Shown here piece after piece: positions 31,254 through 43,036 of a stretch of 64,000 nucleotides of DNA (positions within the stretch are counted from its first letter, which is position 1; each line of letters starts with the position of its first letter). The stretch spans positions 89,331 through 153,330 of the forward strand of contig OENT01000241.1 of the NCBI GenBank assembly GCA_900239685.1, read 5' to 3'. The stretch is from Rotaria macrura (taxonomy: Eukaryota; Rotifera; Eurotatoria; Philodinida; Philodinidae). The notes beneath the pieces are model-generated. The model ran no database searches. It was not told the DNA's origin and was given only the letters and a program-made list of their open reading frames with translations. The position numbers were made by a program, and so were the translations under genes.

Positions 31254-33403
31254 TTAATCAACTTCTTCGATAGTTGGACCATTTCTATTCGATTTTGGCA
31301 TACTTTGTTCATTGTTGTTTTCTAGAATAAATAAAAAGAATTAGATTAAATTCATCACTATGAAGTAGACTTACGATAAAGTTTAGTGATAATTGGTGCA
31401 CAAATATTTTCAATTTCTTGTTTCTTATGTTCAAGTTCTTCTTTTTCAGCCAAACTATTTGATTCAATCCAACTTAATGTTGAATTGACTGCATCATTTA
31501 TTTTCTTTTTATCTTCTGTTGAAATTTTTGATGCTACTTGTTCATCTTTCATAGTTGCTGCCATTTTAAGACAATAGGATTCAAGTGAATTTTTCACTTC
31601 TATTCGTTCAACTTTTAATTTATCTTCGTTTTTAAATTTTTCAGCATCTTTAATCATGTTTTCGATTTGTTCAGGTGTTAATCGATTTTTATCATTACGA
31701 ATTTGTATCTTTTTTTCTTTACCTGCTGATTTTTCTACAGCAGATACATTAAGTATACCATCATTGCCGACATCGAATGTAACTTCAATTTGTGGCACAC
31801 CACGTGGTGCAGGCGGAATACCAGTCAATTCAAAATTGCCCAATAAATGATTGTCTTTTGTCATGGGACGTTCACCTTCGAAAATTTTAATGTCAACACC
31901 CGGTTGATTATCAGAATAGGTCGTAAATGTTTTCGTTTGTTTTGATGGAGTTGTTGAACCTCGTTTAATGATTGATGTCATAACACCACCAGCTGTTTCA
32001 ATACCCTATTGAATAAAAAAAAAATCAAACGAAAGAATTAGTCAATAAATATTAGATTTTCTTTTTGTAACTTACCAAAGACAGTGGTGTAACATCGAGT
32101 AATAGTACATCTTTAATTTCATCGGATTTATCACCTTTTAATATAGCTGCTTGTACAGCGGCGCCATATGCAACAGCTTCATCAGGATTGACAGTTCTGT
32201 TCAAGTCTTTACCATGAAAGAAATCTTGAAGTAATTTCTGTACTTTTGGTATACGTGTTGAACCACCAACAAGTACAATTTCATGAATATTGGATCTATC
32301 CATTTTAGCATCGAGTAAAGCTTGTTCGACTGGTGCAAGTGTTGAACGAAATAGATCAGCACATAATTCTTCGAAACGAGCACGTGTTATGACTGTATTG
32401 AAGTCAATTCCTTCGAAGAGAGAATCAATTTCAATTGTTGTTTGTGACAAGGCTGATAATGTGCGCTATTAGAAAAGAAAAAAGAAAAAAATTTAATAAT
32501 TGTCGTATACAAAAAGAAAATTTTCAACTTACTTTAGCTCGTTCAGCTGCCGTACGTAAACGTCGAAGTGCACGTGAATTTTTTGATATATCTTTACCGG
32601 TTTTTCGTTTGAATTCTTCTACAAAATGTGTCACTAGACGATTGTCAAAATCTTCGCCTCCTAAATGTGTATCGCCAGACGTTGCCTTCACTTCAAATAT
32701 ACCATTATCAATAACAAGTACGGATACATCAAATGTACCACCACCCAAATCAAATATGAGAACATTCTTTTCACTGGAACCTTTACGATCTAATCCATAA
32801 GCAATAGCTGCAGCTGTTGGCTCATTGATAATACGCAAGACATTTAGGCCAGCAATAATACCAGCATCTTTGGTAGCTTGTCGTTGTGCATCATTGAAAT
32901 AAGCCGGAACAGTTACAACAGCATCTGAAACACTTTGGCCAAGAAATGCTTCAGCTGTTTCTTTCATTTTTGTTAATACCATGGAAGAAATTTCCTCTGG
33001 TGTAAACGTTTTCGATTCACTTTTGTATTCAACTTTTATTTTTGGTTTTCCATTATCATTGATAATGTGGAAGGGCCAATGTTTCATATCGGCTTGTACA
33101 GTTGAATCGTCAAATTTACGACCAATAAGTCGTTTAGCATCGAATATTGTATTACTAGGATTCATAGCAACTTGATTTTTTGCTGCATCACCAATGAGAC
33201 GTTCGCTGTCTGTAAACGCCACATAGGATGGCGTAGTTCTATTTCCCTGATCATTGGCAATAATTTCAACTTTACCATGTTGAAAAATACCTACACACTA
33301 AAAAACAAACAAAAAGCAGGAGTTCCATACATGAAAATGCAATAAATTACGAATAACTTACTGAATAAGTAGTTCCAAGATCGATACCAATAGCAGGAGA
33401 CAT
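31254..33403 (-). CDS. HSP70: Cytosolic heat shock protein 70
   Basis: ATP-dependent chaperone of the cytosol and nucleus. Exons on the minus strand: 33403-33362, 33297-32533, 32465-32076, 32005-31375, 31321-31254; 631 aa. HSP70 signatures are all present: IDLGTTYS near the N-terminus, [12 protein letters not shown] at about residue 200 and [13 protein letters not shown] at about 340. They are followed by the substrate-binding domain ([25 protein letters not shown]) and the helical lid. It ends in PTIEEVD, the EEVD tail that binds TPR co-chaperones, which marks it as cytosolic. The Gly/Pro-rich linker before the tail is short and Asn/Ser-rich ([15 protein letters not shown]) and lacks GGMP repeats. 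Four short introns (51-69 nt) are unusual for a strongly heat-inducible copy, yet heat-shock-like elements lie upstream. Confidence 0.97.
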
Positions 33404-33467
33404 TTTTCTTGTTTGCTGTGAAATATTTGAATCGATAGAGTATACTAAACATGCTATTTCAATTCAG

Positions 33468-33574
33468 TTTATATAGGATTGTAGTGAATACGATAAGGAG
33501 TATTCTCGAACAGTCGAACATAGTTGAGAAGAATGTCGAAGGTTTGACTGATAAAAATAAAGGCAAGAAATTTC
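33468..33574 (-). promoter_or_regulatory. HSP70 core promoter: TATA box and heat-shock-element-like sites
   Basis: On the minus strand, TATATAAA lies at 33475-33468, 65 nt upstream of the HSP70 start codon, leaving room for a 5' leader of about 35-40 nt. Farther upstream are inverted NTTCNNGAAN/NGAANNTTCN pairs: TTCTCGAA at 33503-33510 and GAAATTTC at 33567-33574. Extra GAA/TTC half-sites lie in 33516-33540. This spacing matches the usual two-unit heat-shock-factor core; a third unit in perfect 5-nt register was not seen. Confidence 0.55.
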
Positions 33575-34056
33575 ATGATGAAACATGACTTGATTCATGC
33601 CGTTAGATTGACGAAATTCCTTGTGGTTTTTATGATGGATGAGTCAAGACAAGAGAGCAAGAACATACATGTGCCATTCGCCGACCATGTACACGAATGG
33701 CGTTGTCCTTATCCACGACATCTAGATGAACGAAATTCATAGATACGAAATAAAACCAAATTAAAATAAATTTTCTCTCTTTTATGTTCGTTTGACTGGA
33801 AAAGCAACACACTCAAAGTTTCAAGCCCATAACTGGGTATGAGTTTCTATCAGTTACATAGACCAGAGTTTAGAGCAGTCCAGCAAAACAAAATGTACGA
33901 TACCGTGATGAAACAGATTTTAAACACTTTTTACACACTGAAAATTAACTGTGCAAGTTTTGTTTTACAGTTTTCTAGCATTTGTGCTTGAAAAAAGCTT
34001 ATCTATTGGGTATAATCAAGATGTGGTTCAATTAGAGTGCTTGGTGAATTTTTCAC

Positions 34057-34497
34057 CCAAGCGGAAAAAAATTTTCAATAACGCGTTAAAACACCGAAAA
34101 ATCGAGAAAAGCCGACGTGTTTGGATGGCAACCGACGTTCCCGATTGTGAGTGAAAAATGCTCATTTCCCTAACTTCTTGTGCGAATAATCACGTTTTCA
34201 GCCAAATACCGATTGTAAATCCATAAGAAAAAGAAATAGTGGTCGTCTTATTAATACTTAAGAATTCGTATTATGATTCCGTTATTTATAACGGCTATGC
34301 AATAAACGAACATGATTTCTCTTTTTCTCATGGATTTACAATCGTTTTTGGGCAGAAAATGCGATTATACGCACAAGAAGTTAGGGACATGAGCATTTTT
34401 CACTCACAATCGAGAACGTCGGTTGCCATCCAAACACGTCGGCTTTTCTCGATTTTTCGGTGTTTTAACGCGTTATTGAACATTCTTTTCCGCTTGG
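34057..34497. repeat. Palindromic foldback element (441 nt)
   Basis: The left end CCAAGCGG at 34057 mirrors CCGCTTGG ending at 34497. Arms match over about 180 nt with few mismatches. Shared blocks include AACGCGTTAAAACACCGAAA, GCCGACGTGTTTGGATGGCA and GATTGTAAATCCAT. The loop of about 80 nt is unpaired. Arms are more GC-rich than the surroundings. No reading frame of transposase type and no clear target-site duplication are visible. Confidence 0.87.
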
Positions 34498-36844
34498 ACA
34501 GTTGATGTCTAATATTCAGTCAGATCTCTTTTTTTCTGATTTAAAAGCATTTAACTTTAATGTATTATAAATCTTCATGCGCTTATTCAAGTGGAATATG
34601 AAATAAAAATTTTATCTTGTGACAAGACATCAGTTTTATATTTCTCTTGCACTTTGTACACCTTGTGGTCTACAAAACAGTATGTACTGATGCATCATGT
34701 CTTGAAAAACGAAGTGTACCCGGGGCACTGTATTTCATATTTCTATTTAGAACATTGGTTTAGAGATCTATTTACGGTAAATTAAAGAGAAACCTTAGTA
34801 AATACGGTTAATAAGCGAAGTAAAAGTTATCTTCAATTTATATATATGATTTGAAGATCTCAACCGGCCTAAATTCTTTCAATAATTATTGTGACATAAG
34901 ATGAATTAAAAACGCTTTTCGATCAGATTTGATGAGATAATTGCTTAAATTTCTCATTTGAAGTGCAGTGCTTCACGTAGATATTTTCTTTCAACTACTG
35001 CACAACTCTTTCTCGAACATCTTTTATAAATATTTTACAACAAGTACTAAAATTTTTGGAAAAAGTACTTCACTTATTCAAAGAAATTGCCGATGTGAAA
35101 AAATCTAGTATCGCTGAAAAATTGTCTCAATTCATCTTATCTCCGAGTAATTATCAAAAGAATTTCGTCCTGTGAGTAGAGCCCGTTGTGTCTAGCAATT
35201 GTCGATCCGGCCGATTTAACTTTGCTAGAATCAGTAGCATCGAATACATACGATAGTACTGTTAGTCAGATTTTCATATTTTTATCTGAAAGAGTTTTTC
35301 TACTACTTACATGTATAAGTCGACAATTCATTTTTGAATGAAATCTACAATAAAATAAATAGATCGAAAAATACTTTCATGCATATGAAATATTACATTG
35401 GACCTGATACCGTCAAATTCAAGTTTTCAGACTCGGATTTAGGAGCATTTGAAAGGCTCTAACCATTACAGCTCATTGAGAACTCTGATATGCATCGAGT
35501 ATACAAATGATGATACGATCTAAGTAATTTTTTGTTGTTATTGTAACTCGCATTAATACGCGTTTCCTCGATATTTAACGATGAAATAATTAAGTAGTTC
35601 AGGAACAATGGATACTCTATTCGAGAAGAACAATAATATACTACAAAATGTCACAATACGGTGGTGAATTGCGTTAACCTATCTTCATTTTAATGTTTTT
35701 ATACTTATTTCGCTTCAGAAACTCAAGTACATATAATTCGTCGAGACATACATGCAAGTGTATGTGTTTCATTGATTTTCATTAAATGGTATGTAATTTC
35801 AAGTCTAGATTTTCACATGAATAGATAACGATGCATTTTTCTTTAGTAGCGAAGCAACTCTTCATTTTCAGGCGAAAAAATTGCGCGATTCACTAAAAAA
35901 GAACATGGAACTGAGACGTAAGAAAATTTTCTGTATAAAATTTAAAAAAAATATATATATATGATATTTTAGTTAGTGCTCGTTAATAAAGACCATATGA
36001 ATGAATTAGGTCAATACCTCATGTCCGGAAAACATTAATGTTTTCATCACACGTACGTTTAAATGATAATTATTTCATAGAAAGAGACTGTTTAGAATAT
36101 TTCTAGAAAGGAAAAAAATTATATTCTTCTCATAAACAATTTTAAAACATGAGTTTTTTTCTTTTGGTTTTTTGAATCTTTCAAAAGATTTTTAACGCAT
36201 GTTTAAATAATCTTGATGACAGCATACGAGTTATGCTATTTTATTTTCAGAAAACAAAAAGAAAGCTTCACCAACGTCCTAGATGGAAGACGGCGGCCTT
36301 AAACGGCGCTATAATCCGTCATAACAGAAAACGAAGCCGATTACTGTGAAAAGCGATGCACGTTTTCTAGCAGAGAAAACAACTCGTCAAATTTGATGAC
36401 TCATTAAGATGAAATCCAACGTAATAAAGTAACATTTCACCGGCTTATGATTGTTTAAGACCTTTTCCGACGGTTGGAATGATTGCCTTAGGGTTGATCG
36501 ATAAGAGAACAATTTTTTTCGTTTTCTTTGTATATAAACATATTGATTCGAAATATGTTAATTTGAATTCCATTCAAAATCCATGAGTTCTATATTTATT
36601 CGGCGTGATTGTCAGAAAAAATAATTTTCATCAAGGTTGATCGATATAATTCCAAAGAGTTCTTCATCGATTTCGTTTTTCACTTCATGTAAACATTCTA
36701 TTGAAAATATGTGAAAAAGTCTATTTTAACTAAATAGATAATTTATTCGCTTCTAACTTTTTTCAACCAACGCGATACAAGATGAAAATTTTATCAATAA
36801 ATAAATGATTTATTACAACCTAGGGCAAACAATCAGTTACTAAG

Positions 36845-37105
36845 ATCTGACAAAATGCTGCTTGTGATCTTGTAAGATCGGACGAAAAGTCGTACAAAAA
36901 ATCGTGGTCTCAGAAGTCTGACAATCGAGTCTTACTCTAAAATTCTTGACAAATCTTGTTCTTCTGTCAGATCTGATTATAAGATTATAGAAAATCTTAT
37001 ATGACAGTTAGATCTTACAAGAATCTTACTGTACGAATTGATGTAAGATATCTGACACTATACGATCTTTCGTACGATTTCATCTGATCTTGCAAGACTT
37101 AATGT
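36845..37105. repeat. Decayed palindrome rich in AAGATCT-like words
   Basis: The stretch is full of TCTTGTAAGATC, CAGATCTGA and similar self-complementary words. The left half (from GATCTTGTAAGATCGGACGA) resembles the reverse complement of the right half (ending TCTGATCTTGCAAGAC), with many mismatches. The centre is near AAGATTATAGAAAATCTT. It is probably an old foldback element. Confidence 0.45.
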
Positions 37106-37230
37106 CTAATTTTTTGACCTGGTTGGTTGAGGACCTATAACCAGATTGTCGGCACCGGAATCCGAACGCAAGTATTCCGGCATCCATCATCAGAAAACAG
37201 TCAACATTTCATGAATACGATAGGATTCTG

Positions 37231-37253
37231 GTGTGTGTGTGTGTGTGTGTGTG
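37231..37253 (+). repeat. GT dinucleotide microsatellite
   Basis: An uninterrupted run of eleven and a half GT units. Confidence 0.95.
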
Positions 37254-38009
37254 AGTGATCTGGATGATCCGAGTATATACTATTAGCTTTCTTAGAAACT
37301 CACTGATGAACGCAGAGGATTTTGCCGACAAATTTTCAAAAATCTTCGGAGTTAAATGCTAGTGTGGCTTGAATAATAGGCAATAGAAGAGTATAAAGTT
37401 TGCATGGAACATCTAAAGGTGGTCGTCGGATCTAATTCGAAATCAGATAGTAGGAACCAAAAATTGGATGTAATGTGAAATTCATAAGAATTCATCACTC
37501 CGATTCGATGTTGATTTCTCAATCCAAAATTCCATCGGATTTGTGTCAGATGCCTGAACCCTAACAGACTCTATAGCATTCGGCACCGGATTCAGCCATC
37601 TGGATTGATCACGCAAATCAATCATTGTCGATGATTAGAGAGAATATCATCGAGATCATTGCTACTTATGATAAGAATAGGAAAACGATTCATATTCTTG
37701 ACTCATGTCCAATTCATGGTCTTATAAATAATTCGGAATAGTTAAGTCAATTAGATCTAAAAAATATCTTCTCCAAATTGTAGCGTAGCTTTTATCTCAG
37801 TTAATCTGAACAGCAGAAAATAAGCGATTCAGGTATGTAAAATCTCAATAATCACTATACTTCGATGGCCAATAATTCGGTTCTGTTTTAAATTGCTATT
37901 CTCATTCATTTTATTCAATATTATGACAGAAAAAAACAAATACGGATACCTATTTCTCATCAAAACATAGCAATTGAACAATTGTTGAAAATGACTGAAA
38001 TCAGTCATG

Positions 38010-38091
38010 CTACTCAAACATAGAGGTGGCACTTTAACTTTAAACTTTAAGAGTTAAAGTATATGTTAAAGTGCCACTCCTACTCAAACAT
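38010..38091. repeat. Small hairpin flanked by 12-nt direct repeats
   Basis: CTACTCAAACAT occurs at 38010-38021 and again at 38080-38091. Between them a hairpin is formed by GTGGCACTTTAAC (38026-38038) and its exact reverse complement GTTAAAGTGCCAC (38065-38077), with a loop rich in TTAAAG. The layout looks like a tiny insertion with a target duplication, though replication slippage could also produce it. Confidence 0.65.
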
Positions 38092-38149
38092 TTTTAACAT
38101 CTTATAAATCGAAAATGATGTTATCCAAAGATATCAAATTATTGAGGAT

Positions 38150-38560
38150 AGGTGAAACAAAATTTTTCTTGATAATAAACTATCTTTTAAAGAACGAAAT
38201 GATACACTGGCAACCATTGATGAAGATATAATGAAATATCTCATCAGTACCGCCATGAATGATATTTAAAAATAACATAAAAAATAATGTATTAATCAAC
38301 ATCAGTATATTTTCTATGATCTTGATATTGCTTGTCAAGTATGAAGATTAAATAAACAATTTGACCAGTTACAACTTGTAGATGATTCGAATATTGATGA
38401 AGACGATACATTAAACGATATTGATGAATGAGTTAATCATTTAAAATTGAAATTGATATAGAATGGATTTGCTAAATGGAAGATTATCTATTCTTTGCAA
38501 TTCAGTAGACAGGTTAATAATCGTTCATATCTGTGTCCTTTTTTCCGAATGCAGTTGACG
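38150..38560 (+). pseudogene. Decayed coding remnant, family unknown
   Basis: Several plus-strand pieces read as acidic, soluble protein but are broken by stops and frameshifts. Examples are RNDTLATIDEDIMKYLIS near 38200, YIFYDLDIACQV near 38310, and QLQLVDDSNIDEDDTLNDID near 38370-38430. The last two share one frame with single in-frame stops between and after them (TGA, TGA, TAG). No initiation codon or splice structure is evident and no family is recognised. The protein-like composition with scattered lesions supports a pseudogene rather than random sequence. Confidence 0.5.
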
Positions 38561-38923
38561 AGCTATTTTTTGTTATCTTCTTCATTTTGATACGCTATAA
38601 ATTTAGATTCAGAGAAAAAAGAAACGAATCACTAGAAATACTTCATCTTAACCTCACTTATTAGATACTCTATTTTTATATCTAACTTTCTATAATCTTC
38701 AACTAATAATAGTCTCGATTGATTTTACTGTTCAATGAATAACTTGAAAGCATTTCATTCAAATGTTTTTTAATTAACTAAAAGTTGAAATCTTTTGTCC
38801 TTTATTGTGTAATTTCGTATTTCCAAGCACAAAAACACCGTGAATGAATACAAGACAATGGCAAGCAGCTACTGAATGTAGATATATATATATATAGATT
38901 AAGATATACGCATACAGAAACAT

Positions 38924-39583
38924 TTAATCCCTTGGTGGATATTCTCTTTCAAATGGTGAAAGCATCTTTCGAATAAATTCATGTTGAAGACAACCATCGA
39001 TAAATTCTTCTTTTGATAGTGATTGATTATTATCAATATCAATTGCAGAAAATATATCCTTGGCAACAGATTCCGGTGTGATTTGTTTCATTTCATCGCC
39101 TGCTATTGTAAAAAGTTTTTTCAATATTCCAATCATTTCATTGAGCTCAATAGTATCTGAATGATCTTGATCAAATAATGAAAACGCATATTTTAATTTT
39201 GCAGATGGTTCACCAAGTGATGTTAGTGCATAAGCAATAAGAAATTCTTTAAAATCAATTTGATGATTACCTTAAATTATAGAACAAAAAAATAAAATAA
39301 AATCTCGATGAAATATTTTCTTCTATGAATACAAACCATTGCAATCAAATGCTTCAAAAACATTTTCAGCTATACTTTCGACATTTTTAGTTGCAGAATT
39401 TTCTAATTGGCTATATATTTTGATGAATTCATGTTTATTCATTTGACCTGTTGGACACAATGTTGAGAATTCTCGATACCAACCTTGAATAACATGTGGC
39501 GATAGATTTGTTTGCTTTATTAAATAACGATAATCTTCTAATGATAAATCGTGTTGTAGTTGATGTTGCTGTTGATTACCCAT
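38924..39583 (-). CDS. Neuronal calcium sensor family EF-hand protein
   Basis: A small calcium-binding switch protein of the NCS family (frequenin, hippocalcin, neurocalcin relatives), which usually act at membranes on kinases, receptors or phosphoinositide metabolism. Two exons on the minus strand: 39583-39337 and 39270-38924; 197 aa, typical family length. It starts MGNQQQ, so Gly2 is a candidate for N-myristoylation. EF1 is the degenerate form typical of the family, with CPTG (about residues 43-46). EF2 (DCNGNHQIDFKE), EF3 (DQDHSDTIELNE) and EF4 (DIDNNQSLSKEE) keep the 12-residue loop pattern; EF3 and EF4 lack the usual central Gly. The single intron is 66 nt. I cannot assign it to one NCS subtype. 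Confidence 0.93.
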
Positions 39584-41115
39584 CGTTCAAACTTACGTTT
39601 ATTATTTTCGAACCGATTGGATGTATAATAATACGAGAATGTGGTAAAAAGAATTAATGATTTACGGTCTTTCTTCTTTGCTTATTCTAAGAGAGTGTTC
39701 TGCATAGTGTTAGAATCGTGATGAACGTAATCAAATATAGCGTGTGTGAGAATCAGGATAGGATAAAAGAAAGTAGAAAGAAAAATAGCAAAAAAAAAAA
39801 GATCTAAGAAACAAATTACGCTCTATTAAACCAGATCATCTTTTCAACACTCAGAAACATGTTACGTTGCGCTTTTGTTTATACCCTCAAGATTAGATAA
39901 ATAAACTGAAAATAGAACATTTTTGTCATACGCAGCAGTAACTAAAATTTACTTTATTATGTCACTGCTCATAATAACTGTCATCTATGACAATCTTGTT
40001 TTCATTCAATAGGATTTTCTTTCTTTTTCTGTTGAGAAGAGTACTAATAGAATATGGTGAAGATTGAAAAAAGAAGACAAACTAAAACTCTTTACATAAT
40101 AATATGAACATCAACAGATAACTGTGTGTCAAATTCGCCAATTAGAATTTTTTCTTCTCATAAATGAATACATGATAATAAAAACAGTTTATTCAATTCA
40201 ATCTTACTTTAATTTTTGAGTTAGACTATTTCATGGATATTTTTTAGTTTGTCAAAAATAAAAAATGCAATGAATGGATTTTTCATCAAATGTATAATGC
40301 ATGTCTCTTCTAAACAAATAGGATTCGATTGTTCAATGTTTGTGTATTTTTACAACACGAATGTTTTCCACATGATAAAAGAAAATCATAAAATCATTTA
40401 ACAGTTGTTTACCATTAATGAAATTAATTGTATATTTGAATTCGATTATATATATATATATATATATGTATGCATATGTATAATCATATAATTTCTCCTT
40501 GTTAACCAATCAACTAATCATAAAACGATCGATTCATAGTAAATATAATCTGTATATCTTTATTATGAATAAAAACTAGTCAGACATACAGGGTCAACAT
40601 TGATTTATCTGATAGTTAGAAAATCCTTGACGATTGTTCGTATCGTTTTCTTATTCTTGCTTTCATTTTTTTTCCTTCATTTGGCACAGGTAAATGTTTT
40701 ACCTTACTAAGATAGGAATCCATATACGATGCAAGCTAATTAACTAATATTTAATAAGTTTGTGTTTTTATTTTCTTTTACACTCATGGCTTTTTTTCTG
40801 GACGGACAAGGTTACGAATATTTTTGCTTTAGTTTGGATGTCTTTCATTTTCAATAACTTTTTCTTTTTACTACCTGTTTGACAAAGAAGAATCATTCAG
40901 CCGTATTCAATGTAATAGTTATGCCTTTTTTTCTCTGATCAAATTATTTTATGTTACATATACGAATAAAAACAAATTATCAAGGATATCAAGCATATTA
41001 CACGCTTGTCTATGACATAAAAAAGCTAGAAATAAAAGGTGAATATTATTAGTTGTAATCTCTTTCGAACATACGTTAATCGAAAACGAAAGACGGATTG
41101 ATATTCAATTATCAT
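39584..41115. other. Intergenic between divergent NCS and ankyrin/SOCS genes
   Basis: The two flanking genes point away from each other, so regulatory sequence for both may lie here, but no specific element could be picked out. A TA microsatellite lies at 40447-40467. Several poly-T and poly-A runs are present. Confidence 0.5.
40447..40467. repeat. TA dinucleotide microsatellite
   Basis: About ten TA units in the divergent intergenic region. A similar but shorter TA run occurs at 41643-41662, inside the third intron of the neighbouring gene. Confidence 0.9.
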
Positions 41116-43036
41116 ATGGGAAGCAACAACGGTAAACAAGATGCTAGAAAAGAAAATCCTAAACGACGATCGAATTTTCGACGAATATTACATATATCAA
41201 CACGTGAAATAAACAATGTATCACGACCTGTAAGCTATGCGGGAATCAATCAATATTGTGAAGAACAACGAACTGCAACTCGACCGATGTCGATGATCAA
41301 TGTTGTTCCATTCAATAGATTAGAAATAAGTACAAACTACTATTCGAATAATTTACTAGTCAAAACAAGAAACATTGTTTTTTTCTTCATAATATTTCTT
41401 CTAGAAACAACTATTGATGATGTCGATATTATTCCTATTGAAATCATACCTGATAAACATCCGATATCAACATACTCGCCTGAACCGTTGCCGACAAGTA
41501 ATGTATTATTGATAAAATTTTTCAAAGCAATATTCATTGATAAATTTAGATGAATCTTCATTGGAAATTGCAAGCATCAATGAAGAATATACAGAAATGA
41601 ATTTTACCAACAAGTAGGTAAGGTTTATAACTTTATATATATGTACATATATATATATGTATGTATTTTCTGATTTTTCTATTAGATTCGATGAATATGA
41701 TTGGAAATCTTACATACCACTAACATTGGAAAAAATTCATTCAATAACAATATTAAAAAATTTAATATATGAAAATTCGAATACAGATTTCATTCATATA
41801 TTAAATCGTTTAAATCAAATACAAACACATGATGAAAACGAAGAATTTCTTAAGTGGTTGTTAAGTGAAATAGAAGATTATATGTATGCATTAGATGATG
41901 ACAATCTATACTCTCATAAACCATTATTATTACGTTCAATAGAACAAAATCGTTTTGACTGTACAAAATATATGCTTGAACATCAATTATTACAAAGTAA
42001 ATTAGATATAAATAATATAAACGATCAAGGACGTCATTGTCTTTTGATGCTTACACATAAAAATGGGCCCATTGATTTAATAAAATATCTCTTAACATAT
42101 CATCTCTCATGTTTAGATACGAATAAAATTGATTTAAATAATTATAGTTCATTTCATCATGCATGTCGTCATTTTAATTTATCTCTATGCGAAATACTTC
42201 TTCCATATACGAATAAACAAAATTTACAAATGGAAAACTCTGAATTACATACACCACTCGATTATTGGCTTGAATGTTTATGTTCATTGAAAAAATTAAA
42301 ACCAACACATATACAACATAATATGGATACATTACGTCTTGATTATTTATTAGATGCAAAAGATTTCAATGCAAATATTTATTTTCTACAAACAATTATT
42401 AATCGTGGCGGACAAATAACAAAATTTCCTTTACGATACATACGTTCGATATTACCACAATTAAAATTCGAACAAAAACTATCTTATGTTGAACATCATG
42501 TGAATATTTGTTGTATTTTATATAAAAATCGTCTATCAACATTAATAAATGATTACGATCAGTTTAAAATAAGTATTCAAGCAAGTGAAATTCTTACTGA
42601 ATTCATATATGCATTAGGTACAGTACAAGTTGAAATTCAAACACGTTTAGCTGAAAATGCTTGTTCAGGAAAAGATCAATCGTTGAAACTAAAAGAACAT
42701 GAATCACTTCAGTCTATAATGCGTATGTTGTATGGGAAATTTTTCCGTCTATTTGAATGTATTTATAATAATCCGGATATAAATGTAAAAAATTTTCATT
42801 TTGAACATATCTTTCGTCATGTTTGGCTGTATTGGAAAGAACCAGTGAAAATATTTATAAAACAAACGAAAGAAAAAAGTTTATCATTGAAATCAATTTG
42901 TCGTGTAAAATTATTTAAATATTTAAAGAATTATCCAAGTGATATACAACATTTACCTATTAATTCTTCTTTGAAACAATTCATTTCTTTTAATAATCAA
43001 TTTTTTGTTGTTCAAAGAAACTTTTTATTTCAATAA
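41116..43036 (+). CDS. Ankyrin-repeat and SOCS-box protein (ASB-like)
   Basis: Four exons: 41116-41329, 41405-41497, 41550-41613 and 41686-43036; 573 aa, phases consistent. The start is ATG 41116 (MGSNNGK). The first 120 residues are basic, then acidic and unfamiliar. Divergent ankyrin-like helices occupy about residues 205-315, with ankyrin-type phrases such as FHHACRHFNLSLCEILL and HTPLDYW. The C-terminus, about 520-560, has the SOCS-box pattern: LSLKSICRVKLFKYL followed by LPINSSLKQFISF. In ASB proteins the SOCS box recruits elongin B/C and cullin 5, and the ankyrin repeats select ubiquitylation targets; that role is inferred here. The donor of exon 3 (AA|GTAGGTAAG) must skip an in-frame TAG, and a retained intron would truncate the protein at about residue 125. 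Confidence 0.75.

Larger units (their letters stand above)
33575..38923. other. Gene-poor stretch with repeats
   Basis: No intact gene was recognised between HSP70 and the calcium sensor gene (5.3 kb). It contains two foldback repeats (34057-34497; 36845-37105), a GT microsatellite, a small hairpin insertion (38010-38091) and a decayed coding remnant (38150-38560), each listed separately. Confidence 0.55.

Noticed and set aside
31386..33175. Several plus-strand open frames antisense to HSP70
   Set aside because: They are shadows of the highly biased HSP70 coding strand; none resembles a protein family.
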